This document shows, in pieces, positions 26,276 through 34,971 of a stretch of 64,000 bases of DNA (position 1 is its first letter; each line of letters opens with the position of its first letter). Source of the stretch: Microbispora rosea (GTDB lineage: Bacteria > Actinomycetota > Actinomycetes > Streptosporangiales > Streptosporangiaceae). A program made the translations under genes and the position numbers. The notes beneath the pieces were generated by a model. That model had not been told where the DNA came from. It did not search any database and was given only the letters and a program-made list of their open reading frames with translations. Location: assembly GCF_900156315.1 (NCBI RefSeq), contig NZ_FTNI01000026.1:1-64000 (forward strand). The letters run 5' to 3'.

Positions 26276-26998
26276 TTACGCTTTGACCGCCCGATGCAGG
26301 GCCACGATGCCGAGCGTGAGGTTGCGCCAGGCCACCTTCCGCCAGCCGGCCTTCTGAATGATTCCCGCCAGCGACTCCTGATCGGGCCACGCCCGAATCG
26401 ACTCGGCGAGGTACTCGTACGAATCGGGGTTCGAGCTGACCATCCGGGCCACCGGCGGCAGCAGCTTCATCAGGTACTGCGAATAGACGAGGTCGAACGA
26501 CTTCGGCGTCGGCCGGGAGAACTCGCAGATCACCAGCCTGCCACCCGAGCGGGTCACCCGCAGCATCTCGCGCAGCGCGTGCTCGGTGTCGGCCACGTTG
26601 CGCAGGCCGAAGGAGATCGTCACCGCGTCGAACGTCTCGTCGCGGAACGGCAGGCGCAGCGCGTCGCCCGCGACGAACGTCACCCCGCGCACGCCCCCGC
26701 CGTACAGGCCGGAGCCGCCGCGCCGCTCGACGCCGGTGCGGAGCATGCCCAGCGAGAAGTCGCACGCGATCGCCCGCGCCCCGAGCGCGGTGAACGCGTC
26801 GGTCGAGGTGCCGGTGCCCGCGGCGAGGTCGAGGACCAGCTCACCCGGCCCCGCGTCGATCGCCGCCGCCGTGGACTTCCGCCACAGGCGGTCCTGGCCG
26901 AGCGAGAGGACGTCGTTGACAAGGTCGTAGCGCCGGGCCGTGCGATCGAACATCGCGGCGACCTCGTGCGGCTGCTTGTCCAGCGATGCGCGCGTCAT
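26276..26998 (-). CDS. menG: Demethylmenaquinone methyltransferase
   Basis: A 240-residue UbiE/MenG SAM-dependent methyltransferase that makes the last step of menaquinone ring synthesis. FDRTARRYDLVNDVLSLG is the family signature, VLDLAAGTGTSTDAF is SAM motif I, and RNVADTEHALREMLRVTRSGG is a conserved region. It is upstream of menJ on the same strand with a 144-base gap holding the Rex operator, so menJ-nuo has its own promoter. Divergent from the beta-propeller gene. Confidence 0.95.
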   Translation of the reverse strand: MTRASLDKQPHEVAAMFDRTARRYDLVNDVLSLGQDRLWRKSTAAAIDAGPGELVLDLAAGTGTSTDAFTALGARAIACDFSLGMLRTGVERRGGSGLYGGGVRGVTFVAGDALRLPFRDETFDAVTISFGLRNVADTEHALREMLRVTRSGGRLVICEFSRPTPKSFDLVYSQYLMKLLPPVARMVSSNPDSYEYLAESIRAWPDQESLAGIIQKAGWRKVAWRNLTLGIVALHRAVKA

Positions 26999-27099
26999 GC
27001 ACGCAAGCCTAGGCCGCGAAGGGCGTGCCCCCTCATCGCCGCCACCGGATGAGCGGAACGTAGTTCATCGATTACGCTGCGTCTGCTAGAAATTGGGGA

Positions 27100-28347
27100 A
27101 TGCGCGTCACCACCGCACTGCTCCCAGTCGCATCGCTCGTCACCTTTGCCGCCGTCGTCCCCACCGTCGCGGCGTCCGCGGGGACGCCACAGCCCCGCGT
27201 GGTCTCGGAGAACCCGGTCAACACCACTCCGCACGTGCTGGACGGCATCGTCAACGCGTTCGCGCTGGTCGGCCGCACCGTCGTCGTGGGCGGCGAGTTC
27301 AGCGCGGTCCGCGAGGCCCGGGGCGGGGAGGACCTGCCACGGTCGAACGTCTTCGCCTTCGACCTCTACACCGGGCGCGTCCTGCCCGACTTCGCGCCGG
27401 ACCTCGATGGGCCCGTGGCCGCACTGGCCGCCGGTCCCGGCGACACGGTCTACGTGGGTGGCGCGTTCGGCGCTCCCTACCGCGGCCTGGTCCGCCTCAG
27501 CGTGGCCGACGGCGCTCCCGTCGAGGATTTCGCCGCCCCCGTCTACGGCGGAAAGGTCACCAGCCTCGTGCGGCTGGGCCAGGCGCTGTACGTCGGCGGC
27601 GACTTCAGCAGGGTCGGCCGCAGCCCGCGCACCGCGCTGGCCCGCGTGGACGCCGAGACCGGCGCGGTGGACCCCCGGTTCACCGTCACCCCCGGCGACG
27701 GGCGCCACGGCGATCCCGGGATCTACGCCATGGCGGCCGTCCGCGACCGCTTAGTGGTGGACGGCTCGTTCTCGACCCTGGACGGCCTGCGCCGCCCACA
27801 GCTCGGCGTGATCGACCTGACGACCGGGCGGGTGGCCGGCTGGCGCACCGAGGCGTACGCCCCGGCGTGCAAGCCGAACTTCCCGTCGTACGTGCGAGGG
27901 CTCGACCTGTCTCCGGACGGGCGCTACTTCGTGGTCGTCACGACGGGCGGGGCGGCGCGCGGCACCTCGAAGCTGTGCGACTCGGCCGCCAGGTTCGAGA
28001 CGTACGCGAAGGGCGAGGCGGTCCGTCCGACCTGGGTGAACCGCACCGGGGGGGACTCCCTGTACGCGGTCGCGGTCTCGGGGTCCGCCGTCTACGTGGG
28101 CGGACACCAGCGCTGGCTGGACAACCCGAAGGGCGCCGACACGGCCGGCGCCGGAGCGGTCTCCCGGCCCGGCATCGGGGCGATCAACCCCGCCACGGGC
28201 AGGGCGCTGCGCTGGAACCCCACGCGGGAAAGGGGAATCGGGGTAAAGGCCTTCCTGACCGTAAAGACAGGTCTTTTGGTGGGAAGCGACACGACGGAGC
28301 TCGGGCATGAGTACCATGCCCGCGTCGGCATGTTCCCGGCGACCTAG
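27100..28347 (+). CDS. Secreted beta-propeller protein (DUF5122-like repeats)
   Basis: A 415-residue exported protein. The first about 26 residues form a signal peptide (RVTTALLPVASLVTF...AASAG). The mature part has repeated blades with the pattern VYVGGAFG, LYVGGDFSRVG, LVVDGSFSTLDG and VYVGGHQRWLD. This matches DUF5122-type propellers, which are binding or adhesion modules without a known enzyme role. ATG 27100 has only a weak GGGG directly upstream. It runs tail to tail with the DUF4229 gene, the stop codons overlapping. Confidence 0.75.
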   Translation: MRVTTALLPVASLVTFAAVVPTVAASAGTPQPRVVSENPVNTTPHVLDGIVNAFALVGRTVVVGGEFSAVREARGGEDLPRSNVFAFDLYTGRVLPDFAPDLDGPVAALAAGPGDTVYVGGAFGAPYRGLVRLSVADGAPVEDFAAPVYGGKVTSLVRLGQALYVGGDFSRVGRSPRTALARVDAETGAVDPRFTVTPGDGRHGDPGIYAMAAVRDRLVVDGSFSTLDGLRRPQLGVIDLTTGRVAGWRTEAYAPACKPNFPSYVRGLDLSPDGRYFVVVTTGGAARGTSKLCDSAARFETYAKGEAVRPTWVNRTGGDSLYAVAVSGSAVYVGGHQRWLDNPKGADTAGAGAVSRPGIGAINPATGRALRWNPTRERGIGVKAFLTVKTGLLVGSDTTELGHEYHARVGMFPAT

Positions 28348-28553
28348 TTCTTCCCCGCCTCCCGCCGTTTCGCGGCGATGCGCTCGCTCACCGCGTCGCG
28401 CTGTTTGGTCAGCAGCACGTAGCTGGCCAGGCCGCTGACCAGGACCGCGAGCAGGAGGAGTGGGAACGACCGCAGGCCGACGAGATACAGGACGCCGAGG
28501 GCCACAGCGAACAGGCCGAGGCGCGAAAGGGTGTAAACGACAACCGGATGCAC
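28344..28553 (-). CDS. DUF4229 small membrane protein
   Basis: A 69-residue protein with two helices (LGLFAVALGVLYLVGL and PLLLLAVLVSGLASYVLL) and a charged tail TKQRDAVSERIAAKRREAG. This is the typical DUF4229 pattern in actinobacteria. Function unknown. It overlaps the end of the convergent propeller gene. Confidence 0.8.
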   Translation of the reverse strand: MHPVVVYTLSRLGLFAVALGVLYLVGLRSFPLLLLAVLVSGLASYVLLTKQRDAVSERIAAKRREAGKN

Positions 28554-28812
28554 AGCGTCGAGGTTACGTCACTCTCACGACGCGCCGGTCTCTCTTCGCA
28601 TCTGCTGCGGGCACTGCTAGTGTTCACAACAAGGCGCTTTTGTAAAGAAACACCCATGAGCGCCCCAAAGAGGCTCTATCATATAACAATCGGGCACTGA
28701 GCCGGTAACAACCCGTGATCTTCTGCGAAAACCACGGATAAATCAGGCTTCGCTCGGCACACTGGTTACCTGTCCGCCCGCTGCAGGACGCGGGACGCGA
28801 GGGGGAGAGATT
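28554..28812. promoter_or_regulatory. AT-richer intergenic region upstream of bldC
   Basis: This 259-base divergent region includes an unusually AT-rich part, about 28620-28745 (for example CTATCATATAACAATC), and no gene. It should hold the bldC promoter and that of the DUF4229 gene. A lone Rex half site TTCACAA (28623-28629) lacks its partner arm. Confidence 0.5.
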
Positions 28813-29034
28813 GTGGAGAGTAGCAGCGAGCGACTGCTGACTCCTGGAGAGGTTGCCGCTCTCTTCAGGGTCGACCCGAAGACCGTGACCCGTTGGGCCG
28901 CGGCCGGGCGTATCAGCAGCATCCGTACCCCCGGGGGGCACAGGCGATTCCGTGAATCGGAAGTGCACGCCCTCCTTCGCGGTGAGGACGTCTTCACGGC
29001 CGAACGGCCGAACGGCGACTCCCCGCGAGTCTGA
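28813..29034 (+). CDS. bldC: Developmental regulator BldC (MerR-like HTH)
   Basis: A 73-residue DNA-binding protein made of a single winged-helix domain. LLTPGEVAALFRVDPKTVTRWAAAGRI, read in pieces, matches Streptomyces BldC very closely, as does SIRTPGGHRRFRESEV. BldC binds direct repeats cooperatively and holds back sporulation so that aerial growth is ordered. GTG 28813 follows GGGGGAGA. A hairpin at 29051-29088 ends the unit. Confidence 0.92.
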   Translation: MESSSERLLTPGEVAALFRVDPKTVTRWAAAGRISSIRTPGGHRRFRESEVHALLRGEDVFTAERPNGDSPRV

Positions 29035-29050
29035 CGCAGTACCAGCACCG

Positions 29051-29088
29051 GGTGATCCTGCGCGCTACCCGGACGCCGCAGGGTCACC
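29051..29088. terminator. Hairpin downstream of bldC
   Basis: GGTGATCCTGCG (29051-29062) pairs with CGCAGGGTCACC (29077-29088) over a 14-base loop with one G-U pair. It lies between the convergent bldC and the small hypothetical gene and could serve both. Confidence 0.5.
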
Positions 29089-29148
29089 GGAGTCAGCCCC
29101 ACCGTCGAGTCTGCGTCCCCGGCCTGTCCTGCTCCCTTGCCGGGAACG

Positions 29149-29385
29149 TCAGTCCTGCTCCGCCTTGAAGGCCAGGAACGCCTGCTCCAACGCGTCGTCA
29201 CCCTCACGCCAGCGGCGCCGCCGCTCGGCGTCCTCCTCCTCGGTGATCGACTCCGCCAGCCAGCGTTCGTAGTCCGGTTCTCCCGGCGCGACCTCCACGT
29301 ACGCGTTGCCGATGAGGCGCCCGTCATCGGTGGTGAGTGACCTGGGCACGCGCAGCGTGCCGTCGCCGAGCCGGATCACGTACAT
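29149..29385 (-). CDS. Small hypothetical protein
   Basis: A 78-residue soluble protein, acidic at its C-terminus. It opens YVIRLGDGTLRVPRSLTT and contains a charged helix EEEDAERRRRWREGDDALEQ. No family recognised. ATG 29385 has AGGTGA five bases upstream overlapping the stop region of the preceding metallopeptidase gene; GTG 29394 is an alternative. The two genes are probably co-translated. Confidence 0.55.
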   Translation of the reverse strand: MYVIRLGDGTLRVPRSLTTDDGRLIGNAYVEVAPGEPDYERWLAESITEEEDAERRRRWREGDDALEQAFLAFKAEQD

Positions 29386-29394
29386 CCGAATCAC

Positions 29395-30378
29395 CTAGAT
29401 TCCGTAACGCCGGTTGAAGAAGAGCATGACGTTGAGGGCGGTCCTCGTGTCGCCGCCCAGCATGTCGACAAGGGCCGGACGCTGCCGGGACGCGATCGCC
29501 GCGAACGCGTCGGCGAAGAACTCCTTGCGCCCCAGGCCGCCGGGCTGCCGGTGGAACGACGACGCGAACAGCGGCAGGCACTCCTCGTAGAGCGCCGCGA
29601 ACTCGGGAGAGTCCGAGACCCACTCTCCAGGACCGGCGTCCACGTCGTCCAGCGCGTGTCCGACTTCGTGCATCATCACGTCCGGCGTCGGCGACGGCCG
29701 GTCCCCCACCACGATCTTGCGGTCGCCGTACGCGCCGGCGCAGATGTCCCAGGTGGCCCGTCCCGACGGCAGCGGCGCGCCGCGCAGGTAGCCCATGTCG
29801 TCCAGGTCGGGCACCCCGCCGCGCCCGACATAGATGCCTTCGAGCCCGATGGCGAGCTTGGTCTTGAGTTGCTCGGGCAGGCTCGCCAGGCTGTCCACGG
29901 CCCGCACGGCGTCGGCCGAGGGCGGTCCTTCCGCGGCGTCCCACTCGCGGTGCAGGATGCGCTCCAGCGGCCCGCAGTGCCGCCTGCCGTCCCGCAGGTC
30001 GGGCGCGTCGGGAGAGTGGGGCGCGGCCCGCGTCGGGAGGTCGTCGAGCTCGAAGTCCTGCCAGATGTAGTGCGGCCGGTCGTCCACCACGGGCGCCGTC
30101 ACGGTGTAGACCCGGTCCACCGGCTGCTCCGGCGGCCAGCCGGGCCAGTCGGCGCCCCACTGCGCCTCCCACTGAGCGCGCCGACCCTGCGAGCGTTCCG
30201 CGGACCGATCTGAGGGCCGGTCCTGGGTCCATTCCGCCATATGGTCGGCGGCTCGGTCGGAGACCCGGTCGGGAGGGCGTTCCGGGAGGTCACTACGGCG
30301 GTGGGAGGACCAATAGGGCCCTCGCTGCCACCACCGCGACCCCCGCCGGTGGCGGCCCCTGTCGCCCGGCTCCGCCAT
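29395..30378 (-). CDS. Putative zinc metallopeptidase with ATLF-like domain
   Basis: A 327-residue protein. The C-terminal half has MMHEVGHALDD (HExxH zinc motif) followed about 45 residues on by GRKEFFADAFAA, which gives the third glutamate ligand. This pattern and spacing resemble the anthrax lethal factor-like (ATLF/Pro-Pro endopeptidase) fold. The first about 90 residues are Arg/Asp/Trp-rich and repetitive (SDRAADHMAEWTQDRPSDRS) and look disordered. No signal peptide is visible, so location is uncertain. ATG 30378 is preferred over ATG 30411 because GGGG lies just upstream. Function as a protease is inferred from the motif. Confidence 0.65.
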   Translation of the reverse strand: MAEPGDRGRHRRGSRWWQRGPYWSSHRRSDLPERPPDRVSDRAADHMAEWTQDRPSDRSAERSQGRRAQWEAQWGADWPGWPPEQPVDRVYTVTAPVVDDRPHYIWQDFELDDLPTRAAPHSPDAPDLRDGRRHCGPLERILHREWDAAEGPPSADAVRAVDSLASLPEQLKTKLAIGLEGIYVGRGGVPDLDDMGYLRGAPLPSGRATWDICAGAYGDRKIVVGDRPSPTPDVMMHEVGHALDDVDAGPGEWVSDSPEFAALYEECLPLFASSFHRQPGGLGRKEFFADAFAAIASRQRPALVDMLGGDTRTALNVMLFFNRRYGI

Positions 30379-30502
30379 CGCACCCCTCGTCAGGCTCCGC
30401 GTTCCCGCCATGCCGTGTACCGGTCCACCGTACGATGCCGGACCGTCCCCGTCACCCCGATGGCCGACACGATCAGTCGCCGGTATGGCTTACCGTGTGG
30501 GC

Positions 30503-30808
30503 ATGCCTAGCGTGATTATCGGCCTGGCGCTGCTTGCCCTCTGGCTTTACTGCCTGTTCGACGTGATCACGACCCCCGAGGAGGACGTCCGCAACCTCCC
30601 CAAGTTCATGTGGGTCCTCATCGTGATCTTCCTGGCGGACGTGGGCGCGCTGACCTGGCTCCTCGTGGGTCGCCCCCGTAGTGCCCGGCACGCCATGTAC
30701 GCGGCGGGCGGCGGCGGGTGGGCCCAGAGCGGCGACATGCCCCGCGGCCCCGACGACGACCCCGAGTTCCTGCGCAGCCTGGAGCGGCGCCTGCGCGACG
30801 AGGACTGA
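30503..30808 (+). CDS. PLDc_N-type small membrane protein
   Basis: A 101-residue protein with two helices (IIGLALLALWLYCLFDVI and FMWVLIVIFLADVGALTWLLVG) joined by TTPEEDVRNLPK. This is the phospholipase D-nuclease N-terminal (PLDc_N) module without any nuclease. GRPRS and a charged tail follow. ATG 30503 is likely; ATG 30485 is also open. Function unknown. In relatives it often neighbours the cytochrome c maturation operon, as it does here. Confidence 0.75.
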   Translation: MPSVIIGLALLALWLYCLFDVITTPEEDVRNLPKFMWVLIVIFLADVGALTWLLVGRPRSARHAMYAAGGGGWAQSGDMPRGPDDDPEFLRSLERRLRDED

Positions 30809-30842
30809 TTCCCCCTCAGGCGCCGCCCCTCCCCGGCCCGTC

Positions 30843-31790
30843 TTACTTGGGCACGTCGGCGTAGGAGTGCAGCCCCGAGAAGAAGATGTTGACGCCGATG
30901 AGGTTGAACAGCAGGCAGCCGAAGGCTACCAGCGAGACGATCATCGCAGCCTTGCCGCGCCACCCGGCCGTCGCCCGGGCGTGGAGATAGGCGGCGTAGA
31001 CGACCCACGTGATGAACGCCCACACCTCCTTGGGGTCCCAGCCCCAGTAGCGGCCCCAGGCCCGGTCGGCCCACAGAGCGCCGGCGATGACGGCGAAGGT
31101 CCAGATCGGGAAGGAGATGACGATCGCGCGGTGCGCGACGCGCTCCAGGCCCTCCCTGCTCGGCAGCACCGACGGCCGCCCGTCCTTGCGGATCAGGTAG
31201 AGGATCGCGCAGACGCCCGCCAGGATGAACAGCCCGCTGGCCACGATCGCCGCCGTGACGTGGATCGCGATCCAGTACGAGTGCAGCGCGGGCATCACCG
31301 GCCCGGCCTGGACGTGCAGGAACAGCACGGCGAAGCCCAGCCCGAGTGCCGCGGTCACGGTCACGAACGCGCCGAGGAAGCGGATCGGCTGGCGGATCAG
31401 CAGCGCGAGGAACGCGGTGACGGCGGCGAAGCAGATGGCCACCACGAACTCGTACATGTTGGCCCACGGCCAGCGGCCGACGGCGACGCCGCGGGTGAGG
31501 ATGCCGGCGAGGTTGCCGGCCCACGCGATCCAGGTGAGGACCACGCCGACGGTTCCGGCTCGGGCCGCCCACGCGGCCGGCTGCGGGCCTGACGCCTCCG
31601 CCGTCTCCTCGGGCAGGGCGGGACCGCCCGCGCCGACGAGCTGCCGCCGGCGTTCGGCCACGACCGTACGGGCCCGGCCGAAGGCGAGATCCAGCGCGTA
31701 GCAGATCATCGCGCCGAGATACAGCAGGACGGTGACCAGGATGAGCTGGTCGCTCAGCGTGGCGAGACTCTCATTGACCTCGGCGGGCAT
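30843..31790 (-). CDS. ccsB: Cytochrome c biogenesis protein CcsB/ResC
   Basis: Integral membrane haem-handling half of the system II cytochrome c synthase, 315 residues with eight to nine helices. The haem-binding WWD motif is visible in WGRYWGWDPKEVWAFITW, with conserved histidines in LHSYWIAIHV and LHARA. ATG 31790 has GGAG six bases upstream; the GTG directly before it is too close. It overlaps the region just after resB and works with ResB. Confidence 0.93.
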   Translation of the reverse strand: MPAEVNESLATLSDQLILVTVLLYLGAMICYALDLAFGRARTVVAERRRQLVGAGGPALPEETAEASGPQPAAWAARAGTVGVVLTWIAWAGNLAGILTRGVAVGRWPWANMYEFVVAICFAAVTAFLALLIRQPIRFLGAFVTVTAALGLGFAVLFLHVQAGPVMPALHSYWIAIHVTAAIVASGLFILAGVCAILYLIRKDGRPSVLPSREGLERVAHRAIVISFPIWTFAVIAGALWADRAWGRYWGWDPKEVWAFITWVVYAAYLHARATAGWRGKAAMIVSLVAFGCLLFNLIGVNIFFSGLHSYADVPK

Positions 31791-31793
31791 CAC

Positions 31794-33569
31794 TCACTCC
31801 TCGTCCGGGCGGGCGCCCGGCGCAGTGTTTCCGGTGGGCGCGTCCGGCGCGACGTGCCCGGCGCTCCCGGGTTCGTCCGGCTCGCCGCTCTTGTCGCCGC
31901 CCTGGCCACCGGTGGGCGGGTCGTCGCCGGCCCGGTCGCCGGTGGGCGGGTCGCCGCGCAGGGCGGCGACGATCTCGGCGAACTCCTCGGCGAAGGCCGC
32001 GCCACCGCCTTCGGTGCGGGTCAATCCTCCCACCGTGACCGTCCCGTCCTTCACTCGCGCCCAGACGCGGCGGCGGCGGATCGTGAGGGACAGCACGAGC
32101 CCGATGACCGCGGCGGCCGCCGCAAGCAGGGCAGGCTCCCGGCCCGGGTCGTAGGTGATCTGGAGGCTGATCCACTCCTTGACGCCGGTGAACTCGATCT
32201 TCCCGGCGCCGTCGGCGAGCTCCTTGGTGTCGCCCACGTTGAGCGGGGTCGGCTGGGCCGACATCTTGCCGAGCGGCTTCAGGCTCGTGGTGTCGAGCTG
32301 GTACACCGACTGCGGCTGCCCCGACTTCAGGCCGAGGTCGCCGGCGAACGGGAAGACCTGCACGGTCGGGTTCGCGGCGCCCGGGAAGACGGACACCCAG
32401 GCGTCGCCGTTCGGCACGGTCGTGGGCAGGAAGCGCGCCAGGAACCCGAGCTGGGTCGGCTGGGCGTCCGGCACCTTGATCACGCACTCGGACGTGTACG
32501 TGGCCTGGTCGTCGGCCAGGCACGGCACCGGGCCGTCGTAGGCCACCTGGCCCTTGCCGTCGGTCACCCGGAACGTGGGGGCGTACCCGTGCCCGATCAG
32601 GTAGGTGAGGGTGCCGTTCACGTCGAGCGGGTCGTTGACCTTGAGGTCCACCTCGCGCGGCGCGGCCGTCGGCGAGTCCTGCACGGTGAGCTTGGCGAGG
32701 TAGTCGAGGGGCTGGCCCTGCTTCTCCCCGGCGGCCACGTAGCTCGCCTGGAAGTCCTTGAGGGTGAAGGAGAACGGCTCGAGCGACTCGGCGGTGACCC
32801 GGCTGCCGGGCATGAAGCGGTCGTAGGCCGCGACGGCGTTGGAGAAACCGTCGCCCTCGACCACCAGCACGTTTCCGCGATAGCCGAACAGACCTCCGGC
32901 GCCGACGGCGAACAGCAGCACGAGCAGCGCGACGTGGAACAGGAGGTTGCCGGTCTCGCGGAGGTAGCCCTTCTCGGCCGACACCCAGCCGTCGCCGGTG
33001 ACCACCCGGAACCGCCTGCGCCTGAGCTCGGCGGCGGCCTGCTCCAGCGTGAGCCCGCCCTCGAACGCCTCGCTGTGCGGCAGGCGCAGGAGGTTGCGCG
33101 GCGCGGCGGGCGGGCGGCGCCGGATCTCCTTGAGATGCGCCAGCGCGCGTGGGAACACGCAGCCGGCCAGCGAGATGAACAGCAGCAGGTAGATCGCGGC
33201 GAACCAGGGTGAGCTGAAGACGTCGAACAGCCAGAACCGGTCGAGCCATTTCGCCTGGGTCGCGTTGTCCTTGAAATACTGCGCGACCCTGCCCGGATCG
33301 ACGCTTCGCTGCGGGTAGATGGACCCGGGGACCGAGCCGAGCGCGAACAGGAACAGCAGGATCAGGGCCGTGCGCATCGAGGTGAGCGTGCGCCAGGTCC
33401 AGCGCGCCCAGCCGACCACGCCCAGGCCGACGGGCTTCGTCCGCTCCTGTGCCTGCTGCCCGGCCTGCTCCTGCCCGGCCTGCTCCTGCCCGGCCTGCTC
33501 CTGCTCGGCCTGCTCCTGTGCGGCGGACTCTTCGCGCACGGCCGAGGCGAGGTCGTCGGGGGCGCTCAT
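31794..33569 (-). CDS. resB: Cytochrome c biogenesis protein ResB
   Basis: Partner of CcsB in delivering and attaching haem to apocytochrome c, 591 residues. Four membrane segments (for example SMRTALILLFLFALGSVPGS and FAAIYLLLFISLAGCVFP) flank a large extracellular domain containing VDLKVNDPLDVNG. The N-terminus has repeated EQAGQ units before the first helix, and the C-terminal tail is Asp/Gly/Pro-rich with two PPTG repeats. ATG 33569 shares a base with the ccdA stop; the longer frame is a shadow of ccdA. Confidence 0.92.
   Translation of the reverse strand: MSAPDDLASAVREESAAQEQAEQEQAGQEQAGQEQAGQQAQERTKPVGLGVVGWARWTWRTLTSMRTALILLFLFALGSVPGSIYPQRSVDPGRVAQYFKDNATQAKWLDRFWLFDVFSSPWFAAIYLLLFISLAGCVFPRALAHLKEIRRRPPAAPRNLLRLPHSEAFEGGLTLEQAAAELRRRRFRVVTGDGWVSAEKGYLRETGNLLFHVALLVLLFAVGAGGLFGYRGNVLVVEGDGFSNAVAAYDRFMPGSRVTAESLEPFSFTLKDFQASYVAAGEKQGQPLDYLAKLTVQDSPTAAPREVDLKVNDPLDVNGTLTYLIGHGYAPTFRVTDGKGQVAYDGPVPCLADDQATYTSECVIKVPDAQPTQLGFLARFLPTTVPNGDAWVSVFPGAANPTVQVFPFAGDLGLKSGQPQSVYQLDTTSLKPLGKMSAQPTPLNVGDTKELADGAGKIEFTGVKEWISLQITYDPGREPALLAAAAAVIGLVLSLTIRRRRVWARVKDGTVTVGGLTRTEGGGAAFAEEFAEIVAALRGDPPTGDRAGDDPPTGGQGGDKSGEPDEPGSAGHVAPDAPTGNTAPGARPDEE
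33450..33521. repeat. 15-bp tandem repeat inside resB
   Basis: The plus strand repeats CTGCCCGGCCTGCTC about four to five times, coding on the minus strand for repeated EQAGQ near the ResB N-terminus. Unit length is a multiple of three, so copy number can change without a frameshift. Confidence 0.7.
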
Positions 33570-34300
33570 CAGATCACCGGCCTGAAGCCGCCGACCCAGA
33601 CCTGCAGGTGGACGATGATCTCCGACCACTGCCCGGTCACGAGCAGCACGCCGACGGCCACGAGCATCGCCCCGCCGACCTTGGTGATCAGCGGGGTGTG
33701 GCGGCGGACCGCCTTGAACGTGTGGAGCGCCTTGCGGTAGGCCAGCCCCGCCACCACGAACGGCAGGCCGAGGCCCAGCGCGTACGCGAAGGCGAGGGCG
33801 GCGCCGCGCATCGCGCTGCCCTGGTTCACCGAGAGCGTCATCACCACCGCCAGCGTCGGGCCGATGCACGGCGTCCAGCCGAGGCCGAACACGACCCCGA
33901 GCAGCGGGGCCGTCGCGATCCCGGCCGAGGGAAGCCGATGGATGCGCACGTCGCGCTGGAGGCCGGGGACGATGCCCACGAAGGCCAGCCCGAGGACGAT
34001 CGTCACCACGCCGAGGACCCTGGTGATCACGTCGGCGTTGCCGTGCAGCGCCGCGCCGAGGCCGCCGAACAGCGCGCCCCCCAGCACGAACACGACCGCG
34101 AACCCCAGCACGAACAGCGCGCTGCCGAGCACCATCCGGCCGCGCTTCGGGTCTCCGCTCATACCCGTGACGTACGACAGGTAGCCGGGGACCAGCGGCA
34201 GCACGCACGGTGAGACGAACGACACGAGCCCCGCCGCCGCCGCGATCGGCGCGGCCAGCAGCAGCGACCCGGTCGCCACGGTGCTGCCGAGGTCACTCAT
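33569..34300 (-). CDS. ccdA: Cytochrome c biogenesis protein CcdA
   Basis: A six-helix membrane thiol carrier, 243 residues, moving reducing equivalents from cytoplasmic thioredoxin to ResA. Its two redox cysteines are in VSPCVLPLVPGYLSYVTG and GWTPCIGPTLA. The start at 34300 overlaps the end of resA by eight bases. Confidence 0.95.
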   Translation of the reverse strand: MSDLGSTVATGSLLLAAPIAAAAGLVSFVSPCVLPLVPGYLSYVTGMSGDPKRGRMVLGSALFVLGFAVVFVLGGALFGGLGAALHGNADVITRVLGVVTIVLGLAFVGIVPGLQRDVRIHRLPSAGIATAPLLGVVFGLGWTPCIGPTLAVVMTLSVNQGSAMRGAALAFAYALGLGLPFVVAGLAYRKALHTFKAVRRHTPLITKVGGAMLVAVGVLLVTGQWSEIIVHLQVWVGGFRPVI

Positions 34301-34895
34301 CGGTCACCTTGGTGACGGCCGACAGCAGGTCGTCGTACTTGACCGCGCCGAGCGCACGGGCGGCGATGCGGCCCTGGGCGTCGATGATCAGCGTGGAGGG
34401 GATGGCGGCGGGCGGCACCGTGCCCTGGAACTGCAGCAGCACCTTGCCGCTCTGGTCGTAGATGCTCGGGTAGCCGGGCTCGATCGAGCGGTCGTACGCC
34501 TGGGCGGAGGCCTTGAGGTCCTTGAAGTTGACGCCGAGGAACTCCACGCCTTTGGACTTGCTGGTCGCCGCGATGTCCTTGAGCACGGGCGCCTCGGCCC
34601 GGCAGGGCGCGCACCAGGAGGCCCAGAAGTTCAGCACGTGGACCTTGCCCGCGGTGAGCGCAGCGGTGCCTCCGTCGAGGGTCTGCCCCTCGATCACGGG
34701 CGCCTTGTGACGCTGCGCGGCGGCGAAGAACTCGACACGGCCGTCCCCCGCGACGAAGCGCGTGTCGCCGGAGCGGGGCTGGGCCGCCTGGCCGCCCGCG
34801 CAGCCGGCGAGGGCCGTCGCGGCCACGGCCGCGGCGACGAGCGCGCTCAGGCGCTTGGCGGTGGCGCGGTCGGCTGTCAGGCGCTTGGCGGACAC
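34293..34895 (-). CDS. resA: ResA/TlpA-like thiol-disulfide lipoprotein
   Basis: A membrane-anchored thioredoxin-fold protein, 200 residues, that keeps apocytochrome c cysteines reduced. A lipobox LAGC ends the signal region at about residue 32. The active site is NFWASWCAPCRAEAP, and the cis-proline loop is PPAAIPSTLII. GTG 34895 has AGGAG 11 bases upstream. It is the first gene of resA-ccdA-resB-ccsB. Confidence 0.9.
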   Translation of the reverse strand: MSAKRLTADRATAKRLSALVAAAVAATALAGCAGGQAAQPRSGDTRFVAGDGRVEFFAAAQRHKAPVIEGQTLDGGTAALTAGKVHVLNFWASWCAPCRAEAPVLKDIAATSKSKGVEFLGVNFKDLKASAQAYDRSIEPGYPSIYDQSGKVLLQFQGTVPPAAIPSTLIIDAQGRIAARALGAVKYDDLLSAVTKVTDE

Positions 34896-34971
34896 GGGAG
34901 GAGGATCTCCTTGTACTACAACCGGTAGAGCTGTAAGCCTACCGAGCGACGCGCGTGCCCCGTTCGCCGGG

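Noticed and set aside
28623..28629. Third Rex operator upstream of bldC
   Set aside because: Only the half site TTCACAA is present; the other arm does not match the palindrome.
31794..34208. An 804-residue CcdA-ResB fusion
   Set aside because: The upstream 210 codons are ccdA out of frame; ResB starts at ATG 33569, overlapping the ccdA stop.
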